Shown piece after piece: positions 35,223 through 44,751 of a stretch of DNA of 64,000 nt (position 1 is its first letter; each line of letters starts with the position of its first letter). Location of the stretch: NCBI GenBank assembly GCA_949294195.1, contig CASFGK010000006.1, forward strand, positions 1-64,000, written 5' to 3'. Made by a program: the position numbers and the translations under genes. This DNA is from an uncultured Bacteroidales bacterium (lineage in GTDB: Bacteria; Bacteroidota; Bacteroidia; Bacteroidales; UBA932). The notes beneath the pieces are model-generated. The model ran no database searches. It was not told the DNA's origin and saw nothing but the letters and a program-made list of their open reading frames with translations.

Positions 35223-35248
35223 TGACATTATGTCTTGTTATGATGTCA
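35223..35248. repeat. Dyad between hsp20 and uvrA
   Basis: TGACATTAT (35223-35231), 8-base spacer, ATGATGTCA (35240-35248): 8 of 9 positions complementary. It lies about 30 bases upstream of the uvrA promoter and could be an operator for either gene. The rest of the 35071-35276 interval shows a TATCTTTG on the minus strand at 35264-35271 and nothing else I can name. Confidence 0.4.
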
Positions 35249-35276
35249 GAATGTCTACTTTTACAAAGATAGGCCG

Positions 35277-35306
35277 TTTGTGATTCGGGTTAAATTATTA
35301 CCTTTG
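35277..35306 (+). promoter_or_regulatory. Promoter of uvrA
   Basis: TTTG (35277-35280), 18 bases, TACCTTTG (35299-35306), 20 bases before the ATG. No SOS box was recognised. Confidence 0.7.
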
Positions 35307-35325
35307 GAATTCTATTATTTCGGAT

Positions 35326-38208
35326 ATGTCAGAGACAGGTAATATTGTCATTAAGGGTGCTCGGGTCAATAATCTCAAGAATGTGGATCTTGAGATTCCG
35401 CGTGGTAAATTCATCGTGATTACAGGTATTTCCGGATCAGGAAAATCATCGCTTGCTTTTGATACTCTTTTCGCGGAAGGACAGAGACGGTTTGCAGAGA
35501 GCCTTTCTTCGTACGCCAGGCAGTTTCTCGGACGCATGTCCAAACCGGATGTCGATTCCATAGAGGGCATTCCTCCTGCAATAGCGATAGAGCAGAAAGT
35601 GAATACCCGCAACCCTCGCTCGACAGTGGCGACCACCACAGAGATATTCGATTATCTCAGGCTGATTTTCGCCAGGATCGGAAGGACATATTCCCCGATT
35701 TCCGGAGTAGAAGTCAAGTGTCACAGTGTCAACGATGTACTGGAGTTTATCCTGACGGAAGAGGCGTCCTCCGTATATATTATGTCCGATCTTGACTGGA
35801 AAAACAGGCCGGATAAGGTAGAACTCATGCTGCAGTTGAAGGAAGAGGGGTATTCAAGGTTTTTCACAGATGCACCGGTAAGGATAGAGGAGATAATGCG
35901 CCGGGCACAGACCGGGGATTATCCGGAGGAACTGTATCTGCTGGTGGACAGACTGAAAATCCCCGCTTTCACCGGCGGGATACCTGTACTTGCCGACGGT
36001 ACACATGTGCCGCAGACGGACTGGGAAGACCTGCAGACCAGACTTCATTCTTCCATACAGACAGCTTTTGACAAGGGTTCCGGTTCCATGTATGTCAGGA
36101 AGGAGTCCGTAGCCGGTACTGACAGGCAAGTTGAAACAGGCCACTTTGTGAACCGGTTCGAGGCAGACGGCCTGACATTCCAGGAACCGGACGAATACAT
36201 GTTCAGTTTCAACAGCCCTCTGGGCGCCTGTCCCGTGTGCGGAGGTCTCGGACAGATAATAGGTATCAGCGAAGATCTGGTGATTCCGGACAAGAGCAGA
36301 AGCATATATGACGGTGCCATAGCATGCTGGAGAGGAGAGAAGATGGGATGGTTCAAGGATCATCTTGTCAAAAATGCGGAAAAGTACGGAATCCCTGTCT
36401 TTGAGCCGTACTGCAACCTGACGCAGGAGCAGAAGGACATCATATGGCAGGGCATGAAAGGCACATCGGAAGAGGATTCCATTATAGGGATAAATGAATT
36501 TTTCCGATGGGTCGATGCCAACAAATACAAGATACAGTACAAATACATGCTCAGCCGTTATTCCGGAAAGACTGTCTGCCGTGAATGCGGAGGCAGCCGT
36601 CTCCGTAAGGATGCCCTGTATGTGAAAGTCGGCGGAAAGAACATCCAGGAACTGCTTGCAATGAATGTGGACCAGCTTCTGGAATTCTTCAGGTCTCTGG
36701 AGCTTACCGGCTACGAGAAGAGCATAGTCTCCAAGGCCGTATCGGAGATAGTGTCCCGCCTGCAGTATATAAAGGATGTAGGACTTTCCTATCTGACTCT
36801 CAACCGTACTTCGAATACTCTTTCCGGAGGAGAAAGCCAGAGAATCAATCTGGTCACCGCGCTCGGAAGCTCGCTTGTCGGCTCACTGTACATTCTTGAC
36901 GAACCAAGTATAGGCCTGCACCCGCGCGATACGGACAGGTTGATAACCGTGCTGAAAAAGCTCCGTGATATTGGCAACACCGTTGTCGTCGTGGAACATG
37001 ATGAAGAGATAATGCGTGCAGCCGACATGCTTATAGACATCGGACCGAAAGCCGGGGTGAACGGAGGCGAGATAGTCTTCCAGGGTAAAACCGGTGACGG
37101 CAAGGCCAGCCCCGAGACGCTTGAAAGATCCCTTACACTGCAGTACCTTTCCGGAAAACGCAGCAGATATGTCAGGGAGAAGCGAATGTGGGCCTATTCC
37201 GTCACGGTAGAAGGCGCTATGGAGCACAATCTGAAAGACATCAGCGTCAGGTTCCCTCTCGGAGTGCTTACCGTAGTGACAGGAGTGAGCGGAAGCGGCA
37301 AGTCCTCCCTTGTCGGGGATATTCTGTATCCGGCTCTCTTCAGGCATATCAACCATACCGGTTCTGCGCCGGGGACATTCAGAGGACTTTCCGGAAATCT
37401 GGACAGGATAGCACAGGTGGAATATGTGGACCAGAATCCTATCGGGAAAAGTTCAAGGTCCAACGCAGTCACGTACCTCAAGATATATGATGACATCAGG
37501 AAGCTCCTTTCGGAGCAGCAGTTTGCCAGACTGAACGGGTTCACTCCGTCCTTTTTCTCATTCAACATGGATGGAGGACGCTGTCCCGAATGTCAGGGTG
37601 AGGGTTTCGTGAAGATCGGCATGCAGTTCATGGCCGATGTCAAGATGGTCTGCGAAGCGTGCGGCGGCAAGCGTTTCAAGCCTGAAATTCTCGAAGTCAG
37701 ATACAAGGGAAAGAATATAGACGATATCCTGAATATGAGTGTAGAGGAAGCGATCGCTTTCTTCGGCGGCCAGAAGGACCAGGCGGCAGTGCGTATAGCC
37801 GAAAAACTCCGGCCTCTGGTAGATGTCGGGCTCTCCTATATAAAGCTCGGCCAGAGCAGCAGTACGCTTTCCGGGGGTGAAAGCCAGAGGATAAAGCTTG
37901 CATACTTCCTGTCCATGAATGACGCCCAGTCCGCATCGGACCGTATCATGTTCATTTTCGACGAACCTACCACCGGCCTTCACTTCTATGACGTGGAGAA
38001 ACTGCTCAAATCGTTCGACGCCCTGCTTGCAAAAGGGCATACTATCGTAGTTGTCGAGCACAATCCGGATGTGATCCGATCGGCCGACTGGGTGGTTGAC
38101 CTGGGACCGGATGCAGGGGACGCAGGCGGACAGGTCGTATTCGAGGGTACTCCCGAGCAGCTTGTTTCAGAGGGCAATACCTGGACGGCCAAGTATCTGG
38201 GACATTAA
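35326..38208 (+). CDS. uvrA: Excinuclease ABC subunit A
   Basis: 960 residues. First Walker [10 protein letters not shown] at 35-43, second GVSGSGKSS near 650. Signature motifs are [12 protein letters not shown] and [12 protein letters not shown]. Zinc modules are visible as CPVCGG ... CRECGG in the first half and CPECQGEG ... CEACGG in the second. It recognises DNA damage and loads UvrB in nucleotide excision repair. UvrB and UvrC are not in the window. The stop overlaps the convergent fimbrial-type gene by 4 bases. Confidence 0.97.
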   Translation: MSETGNIVIKGARVNNLKNVDLEIPRGKFIVITGISGSGKSSLAFDTLFAEGQRRFAESLSSYARQFLGRMSKPDVDSIEGIPPAIAIEQKVNTRNPRSTVATTTEIFDYLRLIFARIGRTYSPISGVEVKCHSVNDVLEFILTEEASSVYIMSDLDWKNRPDKVELMLQLKEEGYSRFFTDAPVRIEEIMRRAQTGDYPEELYLLVDRLKIPAFTGGIPVLADGTHVPQTDWEDLQTRLHSSIQTAFDKGSGSMYVRKESVAGTDRQVETGHFVNRFEADGLTFQEPDEYMFSFNSPLGACPVCGGLGQIIGISEDLVIPDKSRSIYDGAIACWRGEKMGWFKDHLVKNAEKYGIPVFEPYCNLTQEQKDIIWQGMKGTSEEDSIIGINEFFRWVDANKYKIQYKYMLSRYSGKTVCRECGGSRLRKDALYVKVGGKNIQELLAMNVDQLLEFFRSLELTGYEKSIVSKAVSEIVSRLQYIKDVGLSYLTLNRTSNTLSGGESQRINLVTALGSSLVGSLYILDEPSIGLHPRDTDRLITVLKKLRDIGNTVVVVEHDEEIMRAADMLIDIGPKAGVNGGEIVFQGKTGDGKASPETLERSLTLQYLSGKRSRYVREKRMWAYSVTVEGAMEHNLKDISVRFPLGVLTVVTGVSGSGKSSLVGDILYPALFRHINHTGSAPGTFRGLSGNLDRIAQVEYVDQNPIGKSSRSNAVTYLKIYDDIRKLLSEQQFARLNGFTPSFFSFNMDGGRCPECQGEGFVKIGMQFMADVKMVCEACGGKRFKPEILEVRYKGKNIDDILNMSVEEAIAFFGGQKDQAAVRIAEKLRPLVDVGLSYIKLGQSSSTLSGGESQRIKLAYFLSMNDAQSASDRIMFIFDEPTTGLHFYDVEKLLKSFDALLAKGHTIVVVEHNPDVIRSADWVVDLGPDAGDAGGQVVFEGTPEQLVSEGNTWTAKYLGH

Positions 38209-39209
38209 TACGTCAGTCCGCTCTTGTCCACTCTCCAGCTGTCTTCCGACAGTCCGTCATTTTCGGGTGTTACTGTTATGTGGTAGTGGGTGTTGCGCCT
38301 GACATCGAAGTTGACGTTGCTTTCACCCAGATAGAAGCGGTATATGAGTCCCTTGCCGGGAATGGAATGCAGGGAGTCCGACATGTAGTCTCCCCGTATC
38401 TCGATATAGGAGCAAAGCTTTGCCATGGGGTCGGACGGATCCAGTACCTTGTCGCTGTCATTCTCTGCGTTGTTGAGAAGGTCTCCCTGCATGTTTTCGA
38501 ACATGTACAGCGAAATCTCACCGCTTTTACCCCATCCGGTATCCGTATTCAGGGGAATTACCTGGGTGCCGCTTTTGATGAATCCGACCACAAAGACATC
38601 TTTCCCGGACTTTACCGCACTGTCACTGAACGGCGTCACGGATTTCGGGCATCCGCCTACCCTTATGCTTGTCACATCGAACGTGACATCCTCGTCCAGG
38701 CGGCTCCTGTCTATACAGACGGATATCTTGGCCATTGTCCGTTCAAGAGGAACCACGACATGATTTCCTCTGACAAGAGTCTGCCTCAGGGCTTTGCCGC
38801 TCATAGGTATCCCGATCCTGTATTCGTCCGGATAGGCGAAATAATATCTGAATTCCTGTATATCCTGCTCCGAATCCATACTGATACTGTATCCGGCATT
38901 CGCCAGAACATATACCGAGTATGTGGCCCCGGCATGCAAGTCGACATCCAGGGTGTACTTCCCGTTGCTTCCTATCATTTGCGAAGTCTTCATGTAAAGG
39001 TTCCGCTCCAGCATGCCTCTGTCATCGAAGATGAAGACGTTCACATCGTGGACCAGATTTTCATCGGGATCAGCTGACCTGCTGCAGAGGCCGGTGCCGC
39101 TGTATATCTCGATAGTTGTCCTGCATTCCGCATCAGAAGCGTGCTCTTTTTCGCATCCGGCTGTCAGGAAGACCGCCGGGAGGATAAATAGTATTCCCGA
39201 TCTATTCAT
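38205..39209 (-). CDS. FimB/Mfa2-type fimbrial lipoprotein
   Basis: 334 residues. Lipoprotein signal with lipobox LTAGC (Cys19). The body has the two-domain all-beta layout of the Porphyromonas FimB/Mfa2 anchor family: HDVNVFIFDDRGMLERNLYM near 54, YTLDVDLHAGATYSVYVLANAG near 86, PLERTMAKISVCID near 153, and a C-terminal NTHYHITVTPENDG near 312. In the model systems such proteins anchor the fimbria and control its length. It follows the second fimbrillin-type gene by 36 bases, probably in one operon. No major pilin gene is adjacent. Family fairly sure, fimbrial role inferred. Confidence 0.75.
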   Translation of the reverse strand: MNRSGILFILPAVFLTAGCEKEHASDAECRTTIEIYSGTGLCSRSADPDENLVHDVNVFIFDDRGMLERNLYMKTSQMIGSNGKYTLDVDLHAGATYSVYVLANAGYSISMDSEQDIQEFRYYFAYPDEYRIGIPMSGKALRQTLVRGNHVVVPLERTMAKISVCIDRSRLDEDVTFDVTSIRVGGCPKSVTPFSDSAVKSGKDVFVVGFIKSGTQVIPLNTDTGWGKSGEISLYMFENMQGDLLNNAENDSDKVLDPSDPMAKLCSYIEIRGDYMSDSLHSIPGKGLIYRFYLGESNVNFDVRRNTHYHITVTPENDGLSEDSWRVDKSGLTY

Positions 39210-39245
39210 TGTATTCTGATATTTTTGTGTGTACTGCGTTTTCTG

Positions 39246-40241
39246 TCAGAAGATCACTCCTGTATTTTCCTTTTCATTCCACGGAACGATGTTGCAGGTG
39301 ATGTACGCATCCATCGGAGTAATTGCCGTGTTTGGGTCTGAAGTGCCTGTAGTCCGGATGGTTACATCATATACATAACAGCGGTTCCGGCTTATTCCCG
39401 AATTCCATGTGTCCCGGTTTATGTTTATAGGATAGTAGCATATCCGGCCGTTCAGACGCCCTTCTATGACGAGTCTTGTAAATCTGGATTCTTCCTTGCA
39501 TTCGTTGGGATAGCAGTAGAAGGAGATTTTCGGGGAGACGGCCGTATTTCCTATGCTTCCTTCGATTTCCCGGCAAACCGTTTCCGGGTACCTGAAAGAC
39601 TCCATATCATTCTCTGCCAGCAGGCCCTGGTTGAAGAACGACTCCGGGGAAAACCCGCTTTCCTGAAACACTCCGGTTTCTGAACTGACATTTACAAGAT
39701 ATGCTTTTACGTTGTCGAGCCTGGAGCCGGCATACGGTTTACCGGCAAAGTCGCATCTTACAGATCGGAGTTCGATTCTCGACCCCAAAGGTTCGAGTCT
39801 TATTTCGCACTTTGCGTCCTTTCCTGCTTCCGCCCTGCAGTATCCGCTCATGAGCGGGGAAAAGCCCGATTCCTGGTCCATACCGGTTTTCATTTCCATG
39901 AAGGACCGGAAGGAACTGATGAGCGGCCAGTCATAGGTGTCCGAGTGCGGATTGAGTATGGCCGCAATGATTTTCGATCCTTTTTGGGAAGCCGTGACAG
40001 GCACATAGCGGTTCTCCAGTATGAGTCTCTGGTAGGAGTCGAGTCTCTGGAGATTGTCATCATTGAATACGAATATGTCGGCAGTATATCTTGCTCCGGG
40101 TTCTGTGACATAGCTTTGGAACCCGACTGATATGCCAGTTTTTTCCGGGGGATCGCACGATAATGTGTCATCATGGCTGCACGCCTGGAGTAAAAATGCG
40201 GCCGATATCAGCAGTGCGGCCTTCGGATATGATTTTTCCAT
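39246..40241 (-). CDS. Fimbrillin-type lipoprotein (FimA/Mfa-like)
   Basis: 331 residues. Lipoprotein signal ending LQAC (Cys21). Further features are TADIFVFNDDNLQRLDSYQ near 54, a conserved RIELRSVRCDF block near 154, RCYVYDVTIRTTGTSDPNT near 292, and a C-terminal strand CNIVPWNEKENTGVIF. The V-x-W near the end matches the donor or swapped strand of Bacteroidales fimbrillins. It could be a shaft, tip or accessory subunit. It is the first gene of a two-gene operon with the FimB/Mfa2-like gene; a TAGCTTTG element precedes it. Sequence identity in this family is low, so the subclass is uncertain. Confidence 0.65.
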   Translation of the reverse strand: MEKSYPKAALLISAAFLLQACSHDDTLSCDPPEKTGISVGFQSYVTEPGARYTADIFVFNDDNLQRLDSYQRLILENRYVPVTASQKGSKIIAAILNPHSDTYDWPLISSFRSFMEMKTGMDQESGFSPLMSGYCRAEAGKDAKCEIRLEPLGSRIELRSVRCDFAGKPYAGSRLDNVKAYLVNVSSETGVFQESGFSPESFFNQGLLAENDMESFRYPETVCREIEGSIGNTAVSPKISFYCYPNECKEESRFTRLVIEGRLNGRICYYPININRDTWNSGISRNRCYVYDVTIRTTGTSDPNTAITPMDAYITCNIVPWNEKENTGVIF

Positions 40242-40257
40242 TCTGAAATTTTTGCCG

Positions 40258-40265
40258 CAAAGCTA
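40258..40265 (-). promoter_or_regulatory. -7 element of the fimbrial-type operon
   Basis: Minus strand TAGCTTTG, 17 bases before the ATG at 40241; the -33 region is weak, which would fit activator dependence. Confidence 0.45.
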
Positions 40266-40362
40266 TTCCGGCGATTCCGGAAAAAATATTTTATGTGGCG
40301 AAATGACAGGAAATTTTCTTTTTCTTATAGGAATAATGTTTTTTTGAATACAATTTCTCTTT

Positions 40363-40397
40363 TTTGTCATGTGTTTTTTATAAATTGTGTAAATTTG
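40363..40397 (+). promoter_or_regulatory. Promoter of the DUF47 gene
   Basis: TTTG (40363-40366), 23 bases, TAAATTTG (40390-40397); spacing slightly long. Confidence 0.5.
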
Positions 40398-40419
40398 ATA
40401 CCGTCATATACACAGTACT

Positions 40420-41073
40420 ATGGACCCTATTAGGAAACTGCGGAGTCTTTTTGCATCCAAGACTCACATATTACCTGTCTATACCCAGCAGGTCGCTTAT
40501 ATCAAGCAGGCATCTTCGGCGTTGGTGAAGATGACAGGAACAGACAGCCACGAAGAGTGGAAAAGACTTGAAAAGGAGGTGAAACTCTGCGAGACACAGG
40601 GAGATGCCATGCTCACAGAGTTCTACGAGCAGCTTTATGAGGGCATGTTTACCCCTCTTGACAGGATAGATCTCCAGACAATAGCCATGTTCATAGACGA
40701 ATTCCTGGACAACATAAACGATTCAGCCAAGTCCGTGCTCCTTTATCTGCCGGAAAGAATCGACCAGCAGCTGGTGGAACTGGCCCAGTACATCGAATCT
40801 GAAGCCGATGCGCTGAAGGAAGTGGTGGTATGTCTGGACAATGTCAAGGCGAACTTCTCCAACCTCACACTCCTTTGCGACCGGATTACGGAGCTGGAAC
40901 ATGCGGCCGATGACGCTTATGAAGAATATATAGGTTATGTCTTCCATAACGAGAAGAATCCTATCGAACTCATGAAATACAAGAACATCGCCGAGATGTT
41001 CGAGAATACTACCGATGCTGCGAAGAAAGTATCCGACTATGTAAGGAAAATGCTGCTCCGGTATGCGGAGTAG
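40420..41073 (+). CDS. DUF47 / PhoU-like protein
   Basis: 217 residues, all-helical, of the TIGR00153/DUF47 family related to PhoU. Acidic metal-binding type helices are seen in KLCETQGDAMLTEFYEQL (near 51), MFIDEFLDNINDSAKSVLLY (near 90) and ITELEHAADDAYEEYI (near 158). Such proteins normally sit beside a Pit phosphate transporter and modulate it; here no transporter is adjacent, and the downstream gene is convergent. Its role in phosphate uptake is therefore only inferred. Confidence 0.85.
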   Translation: MDPIRKLRSLFASKTHILPVYTQQVAYIKQASSALVKMTGTDSHEEWKRLEKEVKLCETQGDAMLTEFYEQLYEGMFTPLDRIDLQTIAMFIDEFLDNINDSAKSVLLYLPERIDQQLVELAQYIESEADALKEVVVCLDNVKANFSNLTLLCDRITELEHAADDAYEEYIGYVFHNEKNPIELMKYKNIAEMFENTTDAAKKVSDYVRKMLLRYAE

Positions 41074-41098
41074 CATTTTCCTGTATCCGTAATCCTGC

Positions 41099-44000
41099 CT
41101 ATTCTCCGAGTTCTGCCTTTTCTTCGGCAGACAGGGAATCCAACTGCTGGTTTACAGCCGCGCTGTAGTCTATCTTTTCCTTGTATTTCCTTATCGCATC
41201 CAGTCTTGCGTTTTCCTGCAGGGCCTTTTCCACTCCGACGGAGAATATCTTCTCGATGGATGCTTTCAGACTGAGCCTTGTCTGGTCGATGACGCTTGAA
41301 AATACCGGAATGTCCGTACTTTTGTACTTCGCTTTTCCTATTTTGAACCTGAAGTCATCGAAATTGTCCCCATACAGGTCTATGCCCACTCTGAACGGGA
41401 TAGGGGAGTCCAGAACGGAAATATGGTATCTGAATGACATGTCCAGATTCTGCACACCGCTCATGGCAAGAGTGTAGCGGTCCAGTTTCAGTATGAACGG
41501 GAATACTTCGAGCCTGTTGTCGCTGATTACTCCCTCTACGGACATTTTTTCTATATAGCCGTTTTGCTTGTCCTTGAATTTCAACTTCTTGGCTATCTGG
41601 TAGAAGGCATCGCTCTCCTGAAGCTCCAGAGACTTCCCTCCGATGCGGATGACACCCTTTATCGAAGGGACTATGATGTTCATGCAGGTATCTATGTCTG
41701 CCGTAGCCGCTATCTGGCAGTCAAGTTCCCCCTTGAATGACTTGAGCATAGGCATAAGGGAGTCTACTGCAGGGACCATTTCTATCACTTTCTCTGCAGT
41801 GACCTTGCTCAGATTGAGATCGAATCCCGTGCTGAGGTCTTTTTTCGTCCTTGTAGAGTAGAAGCCTTCGAAATCTATATTCCCTATGTCGGATCTGGCT
41901 GAAGTATTCATGAACTGCACGCATCTTTCCTTTACGGTAAGCTGGCTCTGCATGCTGGTCAGGAGCAGAGTGGAGAATCTCACATCGGAAGCATCGAGCG
42001 TAATCCCTGCATTGATGTTTGCCGGTACTACAAGCAGGGAAGTCTCTATGTCAGTCACATTTGAAAGAGTATCCGTTACTATGCTGTCCTGATACTCCCG
42101 GTCGTTTCCGAGCTCCATCAGCGAGTCCGTACTGCTGCGGACAGTCTGCTTTGCGGGAACGTACCGGCTTCCGACAGAGTAAGCGCCGAGCAGTTCGTTC
42201 AGGTTGAGGCTGTCGGAGGCCACATCCATATCCAGGGCAAGCATGCCCCTGCCTGCAACCAGACCCCTGATTCCTTTCACTTTTCCTTTGACAGACATAT
42301 TGGAGCGTCCGCTTTGCAGCTCCAGACTGTTAAGGGCGATTTCATTGTTGTTGAAACTTCCTTCCAGATTCCTGACACTGTTGCGCAACGGGAAATACGG
42401 CGATATCACACTGGCTCCCGCCAGTTTCATCGAACCTTCGGCATCCCATGTCATGAATGTTTTCACGACGGATGAATCCAGTTTGAACTGCAGGTCCTTT
42501 TTCATGAAGTCTTCTTCTGACAGCCAGTCCGGAAGCTGTATCTTTCTGCTGCCGCGCAGGCTTCTGAGATGGTTGAAGAGAGAATCGCGGGGTACATCCG
42601 GATACCTTTTTGCCAGAGAGTCGGCGAATGCCTTTCCCCTCTGCCTGCGCTCGATGGAGTTCATTGCCGCGGTGGCATCCATCTCGAGTTTGCGCAGGCC
42701 TATCCTGTTAACAGGACCGCGCAGGTATATCCCTCCGCTGCTGCTCTTCAGAGAAAGGACGGGCACATCCGGATTTCCCTTTTTGGGAGAAATCCTGAAC
42801 GTGTTGTCGGAGTCCGCAACCAGAATAACTGTCGTATCCGCTCCGGCTACAGCGAGGAATCCGATCTGCAGCTTGCCTCCGAAAGGATAGAATCTTGACG
42901 AGTCTCCGGCATCCAGGATTGCAGCGGCGTTCTGTGCTTTCAGAGAAAGACCGCTTCCCCTTGCGAAAAGCTTGTCCCTGTAATTCAGTTTCAGACTGTC
43001 CAGCTTCGCTGCCAGGGCCAGCATTCTCTCTCCCTGCGCTATGCTGGAGTCCCTTGTGTTGCCGAGTGCTCCCAGCACGACATCAAGACTGTCGATGTGT
43101 ACATCCAGAGAGTCTTCTTCGACAGAAAGATCGAGCCTGTCGCTTCTGATGAAGCCGGCAACATCCGCATCCGCAAATCTGTACGGGTCCAGCTGGGACA
43201 TTCTGATGGTGCCTTTCACTTCGGCATCAAGCTTTCCTCTGGCATCTATGCCGCTCCCTTTCCTGATGAAATTGCGCAGCGAATCAAGATTGACGGAAGC
43301 ATCCGCATCGATTCCTATGACAGGATCCTTGCCTATAAGGTCTCTGACTTTGCCTGCAACGGAAATTCCTATTGCTTTCCCGCTTACGGACAACTCTCCC
43401 AGAGTCAGGGTACAGTACCCGGAACTGTCACTGTCCAGCGAAGCGTCAAACCTCAGGTTGTGCTTGATTCCCAGCTTTTTGTGCCCGATATACGAGTCCG
43501 GGACTTTCATCGAAGCGGATATTTCCGGGAGAGAACCGGTGTCTGCCGAGTACCATCCGTCACATGACAGGGCCAGATTTACCGTTGCGTCTGTCTGTAT
43601 TTCCCCGGCATCTTTCCAAATCGTTCCGTTTATGTATTTGAGGACATCGCTGACTCTGCATCTGTCTATGGCGGCGCTCCCTTTCACGTATATTCCTTTC
43701 TGTCCTGAGAACCGGAGATCAGCCGCTGCGCTGACCGGAATCCCGGCTATATCGGCTTTGAATCTTTTCAGGGAAACTGCAGGGACGGAGTCTTTCGGGA
43801 ATGAAATGCCGGAACTCAACCTGACAGGTACCTTCAGCCTGCCGTAAGACTTGGTGGCGAGATATGTGGTGGCTTCAGCACTGGCCCTGAGCTGTCCTCT
43901 GGATGCTCCTATCCTGAACCTGTCAAGAGCCAGGGCAAGAGTGTCTCCGGGGAACCTGCTTGCCACAAACATGCTGTCAACCCGCAGGTTTATTCTTTTC

Positions 44001-44653
44001 CGGCTGCCGTTTCTGGAGGAAATCCTGCCGTTGAACTGCATCTTTCTCATGTTTACGATGATGCTTGCCGAGTCCTGAGCGCTGCTGTAGACCACCAGAG
44101 GACTGTCACTGAACTGTATTCTGCCAAGTACTATTTTCGGCATTTCCGAAGATACGGAATCTCCGTCTTCTTTGCCGGAAGCCTTTAATATGTTCCAGTT
44201 GGCAGTTTTGCTGTCATAGCTTCTTGCGAATATGCGCGGCTTTTCAAGCTGGAGGAAAGGAATCCTTATCTGTCCGGCTCCGAGCGCCGCGATATTCAGG
44301 GATGCCGAAAACCTGTCGAACGACATCAGAGTATCCGCTCCGTTTCCTCGTCCGGCCACGTTTTTCATCCCGAGGCGGGACTCGGCGGAAGCGAACCGGC
44401 CGGAAGGATAGGTTACGGAAACCGTATCAAATGAAACGTTTATATTCGGAAAATTCTTCAGAACCGACAGCGATACCTTGCCGAATGCGACATTCCCGTC
44501 TATGTACTCCGAGGCGAAACTGCCGGCCAGTCTGGTAAGGACTGCCGGAGACAATGCTATCTGGATGACAATCAGAACCAGGGCCCAGATCCCTAGAACC
44601 CATGCAACTATTTTCAGGAATTTCCGTTTCCTTTTCTTTACCGGCTTGTCCAT
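41099..44653 (-). CDS. AsmA-family large envelope protein
   Basis: 1184 residues. A basic N-terminus (KKRKRKFLK) and one membrane helix (about 14-33) are followed by a very long periplasmic region. The N-terminal AsmA part reads VAFGKVSLSVLKNFPNINVSFDTVSVTYP (in two pieces, about 56-85); the C-terminal AsmA_2-like part includes IEKMSVEGVISDNRLEVFPF and RYTLAMSGVQNLDMSFRYHI near 1080. Homologues (AsmA, TamB, YhdP) form long lipid-transfer grooves between inner and outer membrane. The final segment AVNQQLDSLSAEEKAELGE is charged. Single gene with a TATTTTTG element upstream. Confidence 0.85.
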   Translation of the reverse strand: MDKPVKKRKRKFLKIVAWVLGIWALVLIVIQIALSPAVLTRLAGSFASEYIDGNVAFGKVSLSVLKNFPNINVSFDTVSVTYPSGRFASAESRLGMKNVAGRGNGADTLMSFDRFSASLNIAALGAGQIRIPFLQLEKPRIFARSYDSKTANWNILKASGKEDGDSVSSEMPKIVLGRIQFSDSPLVVYSSAQDSASIIVNMRKMQFNGRISSRNGSRKRINLRVDSMFVASRFPGDTLALALDRFRIGASRGQLRASAEATTYLATKSYGRLKVPVRLSSGISFPKDSVPAVSLKRFKADIAGIPVSAAADLRFSGQKGIYVKGSAAIDRCRVSDVLKYINGTIWKDAGEIQTDATVNLALSCDGWYSADTGSLPEISASMKVPDSYIGHKKLGIKHNLRFDASLDSDSSGYCTLTLGELSVSGKAIGISVAGKVRDLIGKDPVIGIDADASVNLDSLRNFIRKGSGIDARGKLDAEVKGTIRMSQLDPYRFADADVAGFIRSDRLDLSVEEDSLDVHIDSLDVVLGALGNTRDSSIAQGERMLALAAKLDSLKLNYRDKLFARGSGLSLKAQNAAAILDAGDSSRFYPFGGKLQIGFLAVAGADTTVILVADSDNTFRISPKKGNPDVPVLSLKSSSGGIYLRGPVNRIGLRKLEMDATAAMNSIERRQRGKAFADSLAKRYPDVPRDSLFNHLRSLRGSRKIQLPDWLSEEDFMKKDLQFKLDSSVVKTFMTWDAEGSMKLAGASVISPYFPLRNSVRNLEGSFNNNEIALNSLELQSGRSNMSVKGKVKGIRGLVAGRGMLALDMDVASDSLNLNELLGAYSVGSRYVPAKQTVRSSTDSLMELGNDREYQDSIVTDTLSNVTDIETSLLVVPANINAGITLDASDVRFSTLLLTSMQSQLTVKERCVQFMNTSARSDIGNIDFEGFYSTRTKKDLSTGFDLNLSKVTAEKVIEMVPAVDSLMPMLKSFKGELDCQIAATADIDTCMNIIVPSIKGVIRIGGKSLELQESDAFYQIAKKLKFKDKQNGYIEKMSVEGVISDNRLEVFPFILKLDRYTLAMSGVQNLDMSFRYHISVLDSPIPFRVGIDLYGDNFDDFRFKIGKAKYKSTDIPVFSSVIDQTRLSLKASIEKIFSVGVEKALQENARLDAIRKYKEKIDYSAAVNQQLDSLSAEEKAELGE

Positions 44654-44678
44654 AGCGGAACCATTTTAGATACCCGGA

Positions 44679-44686
44679 CAAAAATA
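44679..44686 (-). promoter_or_regulatory. -7 element of the AsmA-like gene
   Basis: Minus strand TATTTTTG, about 26 bases before the ATG; -33 not clear. Confidence 0.4.
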
Positions 44687-44751
44687 GTCAAACTTGCCCA
44701 AATCCGGATGAAAAAGACATGGAATAATTCAAGCCTTCTGAAAATCAGCGT

